A stretch of 64,000 bases of DNA. Origin: JAFMDF01 sp965222705. GTDB taxonomy: Bacteria > Bacteroidota > Bacteroidia > Chitinophagales > Saprospiraceae. Under the pieces are notes generated by a model. That model was not told the origin of the DNA, made no database searches, and saw only the letters and a list, made by a program, of their open reading frames with translations. Where the stretch lies: the NCBI GenBank assembly GCA_965222705.1, contig CBDCUO010000040.1:62001-126000 (forward strand). Direction: 5' to 3'. The number at the start of each line of letters is the position of its first letter. The stretch's first letter is position 1. This document shows positions 51,766-62,139 of this stretch, piece after piece. The translations under genes and the position numbers were made by a program.

Positions 51766-53270
51766 ATGAATAGGCTGCTAAAATTGAGCGTTACACTACT
51801 GGTTGGTGCTGCATTAATGGCTGCATGCGGTAAAAAAGAGCAATCCGATACGACCGGTTGGAATTATAATGACCAGAAATGGGGCGGATTTGAAAAAACT
51901 AAACTACGAAGGGCAGGTGACTGGGCCAAACTTGGTTTTGGTAGAGGGTGGCACCTTTACGATGGGGCTGACTGAGCAAGATGTTACCTATGAATGGAAT
52001 AATGTCGCGAGAAGAATTACTGTGAATTCCTTCTACATGGATGAAACGGAGGTAGCTAATATTGACTATCGAGAATACCTCTATTGGCTGGACAGAGTGT
52101 ATGGCGAATCTTATCCGGAAGTCGTAAAAAACGCTAGTCCGGATGAATTGGTATGGAGAGATGAACTTTCTTATAATGAACCTTTAGTCGAAAATTATTT
52201 TCGACATCCTTCTTATGATGAATATCCTGTGGTAGGGGTCACCTGGATTCAAGCAAATGATTATTGCTACTGGCGAACCAATCGGGTCAATGAAATGATT
52301 TTAAATAAAAAAGGAATCCTGAATACCAATCCTGAGCAAAAAGACGAGGATAGTTTTGACACTGGAGCTTATTTGGCAGAACAGTATCAGGGAGATGTTC
52401 GAAAAAATTTGAAAGACTTAAAAACGGGTGGAGAAAGACCCGTTCGCTACGAAGATGGCATTTTATTGCCTTCTTACCGACTGCCGACAGAAGCGGAGTG
52501 GGAATATGCCGCATTAGCACTAAAGGGCAATATGGCATCTGAAAAGGATGAGCGAATCACAGATAGAAGGATTTACCCCTGGGATGGCAACACGGTTCGC
52601 TATCAAAAAAGAAATAAATATCAAGGAGAAATCCTGGCTAACTTCAAAAGAAGTGGTGGAGATTATATGGGGATTGCAGGTAATTTGAATGATGAAGCTT
52701 CCACGCCTTCTCCTGTTAGACAATACTTCCCGAATGATTTTGGTCTATATAACATGGCAGGCAATGTGAGCGAGTGGTGTCTGGATGTTTATCGCCCAAT
52801 GACTGCCCCAGTCATTAAGGGACGCCGATAATCACGACTTGAATCCTTTTAGAGGGAACAGGTTTAAAACTTTGGTAGTAGATGAAAATGGCGCTCCCGT
52901 TGAAAAAGATAGTTTGGGCCGACTCCGATACCGATACGAAGAAGATGATGAAGTAGCAACCAGAGAAAACTATAAAAGGGGTCAAGTATATAATTATATG
53001 GACGGCGACAAAGAGTCCGAAGTTTTCTATGCTTATGGCAAATCTACCTTGATCAGTGATAAGGCCAGAGTGGTCAAAGGGGGGTCTTGGGCAGATAGAG
53101 CCTATTGGCTATCTCCTGGAGCGAGGCGGTTTAAGGAAGAAGATAAAGGGGATCGCACGATTGGCTTCCGTTGTGCGATGACCCGCAACGGCGGCCCGAC
53201 CGGAAATGAAGATACCGCAGGTAAGAAGTTTAAAACCAAGAAAAAGAAACAAAAAAGACGATACAAATAA
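51766..53270 (+). pseudogene. gldJ: GldJ-like gliding/T9SS lipoprotein, broken by two frameshifts
   Basis: Three frames give one lipoprotein of about 500 aa. The first has lipobox LMAAC and GWNYNDQKWGGFEK. The second has LVLVEGGTFTMG, VNSFYMDETEVANIDYREYL, YPVVGVTWIQANDYCYWR and MAGNVSEWC, the formylglycine-generating-enzyme-like fold. The third has NPFRGNRFKT, VVKGGSWADRAYW and a Lys-rich tail. Break 1 is in an A6 run (51893-51898); five A would give EKLNYEGQVTGP. Break 2 is in a G3 run (52819-52821); two G would give KDADNHDLNPFRG. GldJ is needed for T9SS function and gliding in model Bacteroidota, so sequence error is the likelier cause. A strong terminator follows. Confidence 0.85.
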
Positions 53271-53290
53271 TCGCCATTCTATTGAAAAAA

Positions 53291-53321
53291 AAGCCTTTGT
53301 GTAGGATTTACACAAAGGCTT
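53291..53321 (+). terminator. Intrinsic terminator after gldJ
   Basis: 13-bp perfect stem AAGCCTTTGTGTA / TACACAAAGGCTT with a 5-nt loop (GGATT), followed by TTTTATTTT. It separates gldJ from murF 30 nt downstream. Confidence 0.9.
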
Positions 53322-53350
53322 TTTTATTTTGGTGCTTTAAATATTGAGAA

Positions 53351-54652
53351 ATGAATATTGAAACCCTCTACAAAATATTTTTAAACCACCGAATAATAAA
53401 TACAGATAGCCGCAAAATCGAGCGAGGCGGTTTATTTTTCGCTTTAAGGGGAAACAATTTTGACGGAAATCGTTTTGCCCGACAAGCAATCGAACAGGGA
53501 GCGGCTTATGCGATAATTGATGATGCAACTATTGGCGGAATGGAGCAATTGATTGTAGTAAAGGATGTTCTGGCCACTTTACAAAAATTAGCCAATTATC
53601 ATAGGAAACAATTTGAAATCCCCATTATTGGCATTACTGGAACAAATGGAAAAACGACTACTAAAGAACTGGCCGCTGCCGTTTTAAGCAGCCACTATAT
53701 AACTCATTTCACGAAAGGCAATTTTAATAATCATATTGGAGTTCCGCTGACCCTCCTAAACATGCCCAACAATACAGAAATAGCCATTATAGAAATGGGG
53801 GCTAACCATATTGAAGAGATTGATTTTTTGTGCCAAATAGCTACACCTACGCATGGTTTGATTACCAATGTAGGCGAAGCGCATCTGGAGGGATTTGGCA
53901 GTTTTGAAGGCGTAAAAAAAGCAAAAGGAGAATTGTATAGATACTTAGAAAATCATTCAGGTATTGCTTTTGTCAATTTGGAGGAGCCGTTTTTGTTGGA
54001 AATGGCAGGAGAGCAGTTGGCTAAAATTTTTTACACCAAAAGTGAAACCCCCAATCCCAAAGCAGCCGTTTTTGAAACAAAATTGCTCTCTATCAACCCC
54101 TTTATTGAGGTAGGTTATTTGTCTAAAACCAACCTATTGCAGGTCATAAAAAGTCAGTTAACTGGGCTGTATAATTTTGATAATATAATGACAGCCATTG
54201 CTTTGGGAAGGTATTTTAAAGTGCCTCCCCAAAAAATAAAACGAGCAATCGAAAGCTATGAGCCTAAAAATAATCGCTCTCAAATAGTGGAAATTGGCAC
54301 TAACAAATTTCTCTTAGACGCTTATAATGCCAACCCATCCAGTATGGCTAAAGCCCTTGAGCATTTTGCCCAGCAGGCAGCCCCCAAAAAGATCGCCATC
54401 CTCGGAGATATGCTCGAAATGGGGGCTTATAGCCAGGAAGTGCATAAGAGAATTTTAACTTTAGCTCAAAAATTGCGTTTAGAAACAATCACCGTTGGAC
54501 AGGAATTTTATAAAATTAATGGCTTTTCCAAGCAGAAATTCAAAGATACTGCCGCTTTAAAAAAGTGGTTTTATCAACAAAATTTTGACCATACCTCCTT
54601 TCTATTAAAAGGATCTAGGGGGGTTAAATTAGAATCTTTACTAGAGGCTTAA
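53351..54652 (+). CDS. murF: UDP-N-acetylmuramoyl-tripeptide--D-alanyl-D-alanine ligase
   Basis: 433 aa, standard length. N-terminal domain with TDSRKIERGGLFFALRG, ATP-binding GTNGKTTTK (96-104), IIEMGANHIEEI, FTKGNFNNHIGVPLTLL, NPSSMAKALEHF and GDMLEMG in the C-terminal domain. Adds D-Ala-D-Ala to the UDP-MurNAc-tripeptide in cytoplasmic peptidoglycan synthesis. From memory, gldJ next to murF is a recurring gene order in Bacteroidota. Confidence 0.95.
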   Translation: MNIETLYKIFLNHRIINTDSRKIERGGLFFALRGNNFDGNRFARQAIEQGAAYAIIDDATIGGMEQLIVVKDVLATLQKLANYHRKQFEIPIIGITGTNGKTTTKELAAAVLSSHYITHFTKGNFNNHIGVPLTLLNMPNNTEIAIIEMGANHIEEIDFLCQIATPTHGLITNVGEAHLEGFGSFEGVKKAKGELYRYLENHSGIAFVNLEEPFLLEMAGEQLAKIFYTKSETPNPKAAVFETKLLSINPFIEVGYLSKTNLLQVIKSQLTGLYNFDNIMTAIALGRYFKVPPQKIKRAIESYEPKNNRSQIVEIGTNKFLLDAYNANPSSMAKALEHFAQQAAPKKIAILGDMLEMGAYSQEVHKRILTLAQKLRLETITVGQEFYKINGFSKQKFKDTAALKKWFYQQNFDHTSFLLKGSRGVKLESLLEA

Positions 54653-54669
54653 ACTGGTTCCTTTCCAAG

Positions 54670-57600
54670 TTATTGATTATTTGTCATTATAATAAAATTG
54701 GAAAAATTTCCATGATTATCGGGATGTTTTAAAGTCGTATTAAATAGTAGTACAGATTTATCATTATTAGGTCCTTGAAAAATAACTGTACCGTCCATAT
54801 TGAAGTCATTGTCTGTATAACCGGAGCTGATGTAGTTGGTCAAATAATTTGTGTTTTTATCATCAATAATAATGTGTAAGAACATAAAAAACACATCGTT
54901 TTGAGGTCCTTGATAAATAACTCTATTATCTACATTAATATCTCCCGCCCACATGGCTTTTGTCCCCTCCATATCAATAGAAGGGTAATTCCCTTGAACA
55001 GGAGTAAAATTGTAAGTAAAATCTACAAAGGGAATGGTATTAGGCGTGAAAGTATAGGCATTCAGGCTTACTAACTGCAAGTGATTCCGGTGCTTTAGGG
55101 AAACGAAGTAGTCCCCCGGCAATACATTCCCAAAATGAATCAAAGTATCTCCGCTAGCGGTCATCACATCGCCATCTCTCTGAATAAGTCCGGCACAAGT
55201 AGCCACTACACTGTCCGCATTATTGGCGGCTCTCAACTCTATGAAAACCCAGTCCACACATGCATCCGAACCTGTTTTACTCATCATGGAAACATCCATC
55301 GTTTCTCCTCCTCCTTGTCCAAAATGCTTAAAATTAAGATTATCGGAATAAGGCTCCGTTAATGGAAGAAGTCCCTTTTTTCTCAAATCATCCCGCATTA
55401 AATGGTCTTCCTGACTATTGATCATGGCTCCTTGCAATATTCCTTTTAATCGCAATAAAACCCCCTCACAAATGACCTCTCGGCTATAAGTTTCCGTATT
55501 GCCGCATTCGTCCGTCGCCGACCAAGTTCTGGTAATAATTTTTCTGGCACCCTGATAGGCTTCTATTTCGGAATAGTTTAAAATCACATTTTGATCACAA
55601 TTATCTACTGCAACTATATCTACACCAAATACCAGGCTATCTGTGCCAAAATCACAAATTTTGGAACCGTCTAAAGGAATACTTCCTTCAATTACCAAAT
55701 AAGAAACCTGCTCGTTGGAATGGCTTCCGTCCAGATAATCCCATTCTTTTACTCGAACCTCAAAGCTGGACGGGGTGGCATTTCTAACCTGTATGATTGC
55801 TGGGTCGGCATCATTTTGACTCAGAGAATTGGCAATGACGACCGGATTAGCATAAGCATTGAAAAGATTCACCGTTGTCCAATTATTATCAATGGATAAA
55901 GTACCTGTTTCTCCAAAAACAGCCCCTTTATCATCGGTCAAAACAGGGGCATCAATAGCCAGGCAAGCCAACTGCTCGTTTATATGGCTTAAATCTGCTT
56001 CCACAGAGGCTTCTTCTTCTATTTTTACGTTCACTCCATTAGAATTCAAACCGTCATATCTAGGAGAAGCAGGATCGCTATCCATAATTGTTTGCATATT
56101 GCAAAAGAAGGCAGGCGTTTGAGAAAAAGCCTGTTGAAAAGCGATGTTTTTAATTGCGTCACCTACTTGATAAATAGCAGCTTCCCATTGATAGTCAATG
56201 GATTGTGTTCCTGTTTCCATAGCAAACCAGGCTACGCTTTCGCCGGCTACTTCACCGTCATTGGCATCTTCTTCTTGCAACTTTAGTTCAAATTGGTTTA
56301 CTGAAATATTTCGCAATCGCACAACGATCGGCGCAGTTTGATTCGTAGTGGCCACCTGACTAAAAATGACTGGGAGGTTTTTAAACTCTACAGGTAGGTT
56401 AATAGTTTTCCAGCGATGGGTCACATTTTCCATTACGCCTCCTACCAATTTTTTACCATTGGGTAAAGTATAAACCCGATAAATATCCGGTGCAGTTATA
56501 TCCACAATATCCACCAACTGGCTATCAACGGATTGGTTACCACAAAAATCGCTCGCTGTCCAGGTATAAGTAATGCTATAGTCATAAAGCGAACAGCCAT
56601 CCTCTCCCTGAGTACTTTTTTCCTGCTTATCAATAGAAATAGCCGGGCAATTATCAAAAGCAGAAACCAAAGGCGGCAAGGGAATTTCTTCATCACAGTT
56701 TATGGTCAAATCATCTGGCACATTCAATAAATCCGGTGCGGAGTTATCCTCGAAATCCAACGTAACCACTGCCGTTGCACAACAATTGGTCGTGTTATCG
56801 CAAACTTGATAAGAAAACTGATCTATATCACAAGTAGGTGTACTAGGAGAATAGGTGAATTCGCCATCATTTCCCAGCGCTACAGTGCCATAAAGTGGGT
56901 CAGCAACAACGCTTAAAGTGGTGGTGGTAGAGGAAATATCATCATTAAAAAACACATTGGAAGTATAGTCGAAACCTGGGCATATATTAACGAAATCATC
57001 ATTTAATAAAGAAACCCCCGACGGGTCAGATAAACTAACATTCCCATATACATTAGGACAGTCATTATTACAATAACGAATCACCAATTCGTAGCTACCA
57101 GCTGAAAGGCCCATAAAATCCAATTGACCATCTGGCTGATAGGTCGCGCCCCCATCCAGGCTTACCGCCACACAAAGTCCCTTTTCTCCTTTTGCCGTTA
57201 TAGATAGGGAGCCATCACTCGCACCACAAGTTGTTGGATCAGAGGCATTTACATCTGTGATAACCCCTAATGGATGCAAACTAAAACTAGCACTATCCAC
57301 ATCCACACAAAGTCCTTCTATAACGCTTAGGACTACTTCAGGATAAATGGGTAAGCTATCTGTAAGGGGAGTGAAAACAACGCTATGTGGTCCAATCCCT
57401 TCCGCAGTAGGAGGGCTGGCATAAGGTCCAAAATTCCAGGAGTAAAAAGCACTGGCTCCTGCATCGGCTGCCTCAAAAAGATAGCTCTCTCCCTCACATA
57501 GATAGCCATTTGCCCCCATTGGGGCCGTAGCGATTTCCGCTATGAATGGCGGCGGTGTAACCGTTTTAGTTATAACATTGGTATAAAGCCAGAGATTACA

Positions 57601-60600
57601 ATCTCCCCGTCTTGTCTTCCTTCGATAGTAAGTAGTTTGGCTAATATTAGTTGGATCAAAGGTTGCCTGAATAGCTCCGGAAACTTCTGTCCAATTGCTA
57701 TTATCGCTGCTCTGCTCCCATTGATATTCTAAAAGACCATTTCCTCCCCCAGTCGGAGCTATATTAATCGTTATTTCCATAGGATTATAGGTGCCACAAT
57801 TGGTTTCATCGCCCATGATGGTTCCGGGATCTGAGGGGTTCGTACAATCAGGGTCTATACAATCTGGTATGCCATCATTATCGTCATCTTCTCCGTTGCC
57901 GCAAATTTCTTTGGGTTCTTCACAATTTTCTACTAATACAGAAACATCCCAAAGGCTCAAACCCATCCAGCCTACTTGCCCCCAATTGCCTTCCAGGCTT
58001 ATATCGTTTGCACTATTTTCCCGGACCATTAAAGACCAGCCGGCAGCATTTGGTATGGCGCCCATTGTGATGTTATCATATTGAGTCAAGGCTGGCTCTC
58101 TACTTACTAAAATGCCTGAGCCGCCTGTTGCTCCCAAGATATTATCTCCTTCAAAAGTAGCATACGTAGCTCCTGTCGCTTCATAATACAATTTATATTG
58201 CCCTACATAACCCGTTGGGCTATAAGCAATGACGTTTCCCTTTATATAAAAGGTATCTCCGCTTAGCCAGTACAAATAAGTGCTACCTGCCAAATCAAAG
58301 GTCAAATCAAAATGCTCCGAATAAAAACCGGAACCAGGGGTTGTATTTCTAAGCTCGTGCATCCCGTAAGATAAGAAAGTGCCATTGGCACCACAGTAAC
58401 CACTACAATCCAAGTCCAGCGCATCTGCTCTTCCATCGCCGTCATTATCTATGCCATCGTCACAGATTTCGTTGCAACCCGTCACAGTCACAATATATTC
58501 AATAAGGGGGAAACAGGTAGTCGGGTCAGTAGGTTCCGGTTTTACACAGCCATAGACATAATAGGTCATAGAAGCATTGCCATTGAGTGGAAAATCATTG
58601 CTGGTAATAGAACCACTACCCGTATCATTTGGGAATTCATCCAGCCAAACTTTGGGGTCGGACGAAGTATAAGGGTTGGTTTGTTGTATTTCAAAACGAT
58701 AAAACTCTATATAGCTATAAGGCGGATTGCTGGCATCTGTTACTACATTGAAAGTCACATCACTACCGTCACAAATATTAATATTTAGTTCGTCAGTAGT
58801 GGCAATCGTAGGGCAAGTTACATTCTTTAGGCCAGCATCTACGGTTTTTTCAAATTGCCCAACATAGGTAATAGAAATAATACCAGAACGCCCTGTTGCT
58901 AAATTAGCATCGCTATCCAAGCTATCAACGCCCCCTATACCTTGATCCGTAAAAGAACTGCCTGAAGGAGCTAGAAATTCCACTATGTAGTCCCCAATGG
59001 GCAAGCCCGCAAATTGATAATATCCATTGGCATCTGTGGTAGTACTTAAAGGATTGCCATCCCTCATAATAGCGCTTCCTCCGCTATCCAGTAAATTAAT
59101 GACTACGCCTTCTACACCTGGTTCCCCTACATCCTGCAAACCATCTTGGTCAACATCTGACCAAACAAAATCCCCAATTAAAGAATTGGCAAAATTGCTA
59201 TGTCGGCAAGCGCATGCCTCTACATCAAAGGCAATTTGCAAATCGCTGATAAATATCGCTTCGCCAGTAATAGGATCAATGGAGTAAAATTGGTTTCTAT
59301 GATCGCCTGACTTCCCTGTTGTTGCAATTAATTGACCTGCACTGGTAAAGGTCAAACCTTCGACATCATCTACCCCATAATCTCCAATGGCACTAAAAAC
59401 ACCCGTTGTTTTATTAATAATGCCTAGCTTTTGGTTCCCCGTTCCTCCTCGATTAGAAATGGCGTACAAAGTGCCATCCGGAGCAATAGCAATATCATCT
59501 ATGTCATCTTCATCTGTAAAAATAGTCAGATAATCAATGCCTGCTCCAAAAGCATCTTGTATAGGCAATCCGGTAGCAGGGTTGATCTGAAATAATATAT
59601 CATCTGGTAAGTAGGAATCGCCATTTTCGCCAGACTTTCTTTCAGTCACCCAAATAATATTATTAATGCTATCATAGGTCATACCATCTATATCATTGAT
59701 ATTTTCTACCCCTTCTGCACCATCTATATTGCCCATATCTCCATTAATAAGGGAAAATGCCCCCGTATTTACATCAATAGTTCCAAAAGAATCCCGCTCG
59801 GCAACATAAATAGTTCCGCTCGCAGGATTCAATGCCATAGTTTCCACATTGAAAGTACCCAAAGGACCAACAGCCGTAACTAAGCCGGTCTGATGGTTGA
59901 TCGTGTAAAAAGTGTCCAGCATGTCGCCACCGCCAATACCATCAGAAATTATATAGCAAACATCAGGGTCCAAACTCTGCCCAAGCTGTGGGCAATTAAT
60001 CGGCCCTGTCAAATCCCAGATATTAGCACCAATATCAATACTGTTTCCAAAAAAATTGCCTGTCGCTTTATCAAATTGCTGAATAATCCCAATTGCCAGA
60101 CCTGCTCCCCATAAATTACTACTTATGTCTGCCCCAATTTGTAGCTCAAGCGGCATATTGGTATTTATTTCTGTATAAGAACCCGTTTCAATAACATATT
60201 TAAAATAAAGGCTTGTCGTACCGGAACCGTTATAGGCAACCCCTCCGTAAATAGCCGTATTACCACCATCTGGGCTTACAATCATATCTCCCCAGGAAGT
60301 ATTCCAAAAAATCGGAACATTTAAATCTACTGCACTACCACTAGTAGAAAGGCCGTCAGCAGTTAGCGGAATTCGATAGACATTAGGATAATCCAAATAG
60401 GTAGCATCTTCAAATCCCATATACAAATAGCCGTTATAATAAGCTCCGCCACCGCTAGTGATAGATTCATTGGCATTGACCTGTCCGGAAAGGTTAATTA
60501 AAGTTCCATGAACATCCGTAATTGGATTCCAATAATAGATCGTTTTATTAATACCATAATAAACGATGCCCGCATCGGGATTGGCAGCTAAAGCATTTAG

Positions 60601-60897
60601 GTTTCCAGTGGTATAAGGCGAGGTAGTCGCAATACTTGAAACGCCCGTGCTTAGATTGACTTCATAAATTCTTGCATTGTCTCCGGCAGCATATAAAATG
60701 GACTCATTGCAGGTTAGAACGCCCGCTTGCCCGACAACGGTATAGTTGGAATTATGAACGATGCTTGCCTTTAAGAGTTGGATTTGGGCGGCAAAAAAAT
60801 GAACAGAAAAGGAAGGGTTCGTGGCTTTTACTTCACTATTTATTAAAAAAACTAGCAAAGTGAAAAACAGGGTTTTCATGTAAAGTAATTTGTACAT
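54670..60897 (-). CDS. Giant secreted multidomain protein with SdrD-B-like, Ig-like, HYR-like domains and dockerin-like C-terminus
   Basis: 2075 aa; the second Met (60879, MKTLFFTLLVFL) is the likelier start of the signal peptide. Order: a beta-propeller-like region of repeated VNTGAF/INPATG units (about 40-560); an SdrD-B-like segment IGDFVWSDVDQDGLQDVGEPGV (about 575-690); Ca-binding DNDGDGRADALDLDC and DDDNDGIPDCIDPDC; Ig/PKD-like domains; a cadherin-like DYTSNVFFNDD; an HYR-like VPDDLTINCDEEIPLPP; two lectin-like repeats (FELKLQEEDAND, FEVRVKEWDYLDG); and a tail of two Asp-rich calcium-loop units, GDINVDNRVIYQGPQND and DFNMDGTVIFQGPNND. No LYPNP sorting domain is seen. Probably a surface or matrix protein. 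Confidence 0.8.
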   Translation of the reverse strand: MYKLLYMKTLFFTLLVFLINSEVKATNPSFSVHFFAAQIQLLKASIVHNSNYTVVGQAGVLTCNESILYAAGDNARIYEVNLSTGVSSIATTSPYTTGNLNALAANPDAGIVYYGINKTIYYWNPITDVHGTLINLSGQVNANESITSGGGAYYNGYLYMGFEDATYLDYPNVYRIPLTADGLSTSGSAVDLNVPIFWNTSWGDMIVSPDGGNTAIYGGVAYNGSGTTSLYFKYVIETGSYTEINTNMPLELQIGADISSNLWGAGLAIGIIQQFDKATGNFFGNSIDIGANIWDLTGPINCPQLGQSLDPDVCYIISDGIGGGDMLDTFYTINHQTGLVTAVGPLGTFNVETMALNPASGTIYVAERDSFGTIDVNTGAFSLINGDMGNIDGAEGVENINDIDGMTYDSINNIIWVTERKSGENGDSYLPDDILFQINPATGLPIQDAFGAGIDYLTIFTDEDDIDDIAIAPDGTLYAISNRGGTGNQKLGIINKTTGVFSAIGDYGVDDVEGLTFTSAGQLIATTGKSGDHRNQFYSIDPITGEAIFISDLQIAFDVEACACRHSNFANSLIGDFVWSDVDQDGLQDVGEPGVEGVVINLLDSGGSAIMRDGNPLSTTTDANGYYQFAGLPIGDYIVEFLAPSGSSFTDQGIGGVDSLDSDANLATGRSGIISITYVGQFEKTVDAGLKNVTCPTIATTDELNINICDGSDVTFNVVTDASNPPYSYIEFYRFEIQQTNPYTSSDPKVWLDEFPNDTGSGSITSNDFPLNGNASMTYYVYGCVKPEPTDPTTCFPLIEYIVTVTGCNEICDDGIDNDGDGRADALDLDCSGYCGANGTFLSYGMHELRNTTPGSGFYSEHFDLTFDLAGSTYLYWLSGDTFYIKGNVIAYSPTGYVGQYKLYYEATGATYATFEGDNILGATGGSGILVSREPALTQYDNITMGAIPNAAGWSLMVRENSANDISLEGNWGQVGWMGLSLWDVSVLVENCEEPKEICGNGEDDDNDGIPDCIDPDCTNPSDPGTIMGDETNCGTYNPMEITINIAPTGGGNGLLEYQWEQSSDNSNWTEVSGAIQATFDPTNISQTTYYRRKTRRGDCNLWLYTNVITKTVTPPPFIAEIATAPMGANGYLCEGESYLFEAADAGASAFYSWNFGPYASPPTAEGIGPHSVVFTPLTDSLPIYPEVVLSVIEGLCVDVDSASFSLHPLGVITDVNASDPTTCGASDGSLSITAKGEKGLCVAVSLDGGATYQPDGQLDFMGLSAGSYELVIRYCNNDCPNVYGNVSLSDPSGVSLLNDDFVNICPGFDYTSNVFFNDDISSTTTTLSVVADPLYGTVALGNDGEFTYSPSTPTCDIDQFSYQVCDNTTNCCATAVVTLDFEDNSAPDLLNVPDDLTINCDEEIPLPPLVSAFDNCPAISIDKQEKSTQGEDGCSLYDYSITYTWTASDFCGNQSVDSQLVDIVDITAPDIYRVYTLPNGKKLVGGVMENVTHRWKTINLPVEFKNLPVIFSQVATTNQTAPIVVRLRNISVNQFELKLQEEDANDGEVAGESVAWFAMETGTQSIDYQWEAAIYQVGDAIKNIAFQQAFSQTPAFFCNMQTIMDSDPASPRYDGLNSNGVNVKIEEEASVEADLSHINEQLACLAIDAPVLTDDKGAVFGETGTLSIDNNWTTVNLFNAYANPVVIANSLSQNDADPAIIQVRNATPSSFEVRVKEWDYLDGSHSNEQVSYLVIEGSIPLDGSKICDFGTDSLVFGVDIVAVDNCDQNVILNYSEIEAYQGARKIITRTWSATDECGNTETYSREVICEGVLLRLKGILQGAMINSQEDHLMRDDLRKKGLLPLTEPYSDNLNFKHFGQGGGETMDVSMMSKTGSDACVDWVFIELRAANNADSVVATCAGLIQRDGDVMTASGDTLIHFGNVLPGDYFVSLKHRNHLQLVSLNAYTFTPNTIPFVDFTYNFTPVQGNYPSIDMEGTKAMWAGDINVDNRVIYQGPQNDVFFMFLHIIIDDKNTNYLTNYISSGYTDNDFNMDGTVIFQGPNNDKSVLLFNTTLKHPDNHGNFSNFIIMTNNQ

Positions 60898-61321
60898 AAG
60901 TGGCGTTTGTTATAGGTTTTTTTTTATAAAAAATTGTTGGAGGGCACTTTTTGCGTTGGAAGAGCAGGCCTTTAAAAAAGAAAACAGGCGCAATTTTCTC
61001 CAACAAAAACAGGCAGAGGGCTAACTAAACAAATAGTAATTAATTGATTATCAATGATTTATTAAATCAAAAAAAAACAAAAAGGAGGTAAGGGGCTCAA
61101 AGAGGGAATAAAAATAGAGAAGGGCATTTTTTTACTATAAAAATGCAGCAAAAATCGTGCTTGTTTTTCGGCTATTGAAAAAATAGACCGCCTATCAAGT
61201 TTTTTTCCTAATTTTTAAGAGTAACTATTTAAGCCATGCAATAGTACAAGAAAAAAAGGGGTTTAAACTGGAAGTATGCTGCTTCTTTACTATCTTATCA
61301 AAAGAAAATCAAAATCAGTCA
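60898..61321. other. 424-bp intergenic region between divergent genes
   Basis: Contains the 5' sides of the giant secreted gene and the PAP2 gene. Several A/T runs, but no TAnnTTTG element and no gene were found. Confidence 0.45.
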
Positions 61322-62107
61322 ATGGGTTATTCTAATTTTTGGAGGCTTATCGTGTTTTTTAGTTTATTGAACCACAGTTTTGGTCAATCCCCTTATCAAC
61401 TCAACTGGAAACAGGAAGGGGCTTATCTAATACTTGGAGGAGTTACGATAGGGCTTGGAGGGTATTTTCGTTCTACCTTACCTATCTATACAGCAGCAGA
61501 GTTAGAAGTTTTGAATCCTAATGATATTAATGCCTTTGACCGCCTTGCAACGGATCATTACCTCAAATCAGCCGACAGAGCTAGTGATTATTTCTGGGGA
61601 AGTACCCATGTCTTGCCCTTCCTTTTTTTAGCAAATAGAGCAAGTAGAGATGATTTTGCAACCCTTGCTGCTTTATACGGAGAAGTTTTTTTTGTCAATA
61701 CGGGCATTACTGTCTTAACCAAAAACACCTTTCGCCGGACTCGCCCATTCGTCTATAACCCCGATGTTCCCGCAGAGAAAAAAAGAACAAAGAATGCCAG
61801 GTCTTCTTTTATTTCAGGACATACTTCTATGACTGCTGCCAATTGTTTTTTTGCCGCCAAAGTTTTTTCCGATTATTATCCAGAAAGTAATTGGAAGCCA
61901 ATAATTTGGACAGGCGCGGCGATTATCCCTGCCATAACTGGTTTTTTAAGAACTCGGGCGGGCAAACACTACCCTACGGACACCATTGCAGGCTATATTG
62001 TGGGGGCAACGACCGGATACTTAATCCCTCATCTGCATAAAAAGGAAAGCAAAAATCTAAGTGTCTATAGCAGTCCTAGCGGATTGTCCCTGCATTGGAC
62101 GTTTTGA
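61322..62107 (+). CDS. PAP2-family membrane-associated phosphatase
   Basis: 261 aa. Signal-like N-terminus (ending near SFGQS), then the three acid-phosphatase motifs: KNTFRRTRPF (K-x6-RP), SSFISGHTS (SGH) and FLRTRAGKHYPTD (R-x5-H-x3-D). Several hydrophobic helices. The family hydrolyses lipid phosphates such as phosphatidic acid or undecaprenyl pyrophosphate in the membrane or periplasm. The exact substrate is not indicated. Confidence 0.87.
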   Translation: MGYSNFWRLIVFFSLLNHSFGQSPYQLNWKQEGAYLILGGVTIGLGGYFRSTLPIYTAAELEVLNPNDINAFDRLATDHYLKSADRASDYFWGSTHVLPFLFLANRASRDDFATLAALYGEVFFVNTGITVLTKNTFRRTRPFVYNPDVPAEKKRTKNARSSFISGHTSMTAANCFFAAKVFSDYYPESNWKPIIWTGAAIIPAITGFLRTRAGKHYPTDTIAGYIVGATTGYLIPHLHKKESKNLSVYSSPSGLSLHWTF

Positions 62108-62139
62108 GTTGAAGAATCGTCAGCCAGCAACTGGTATAA

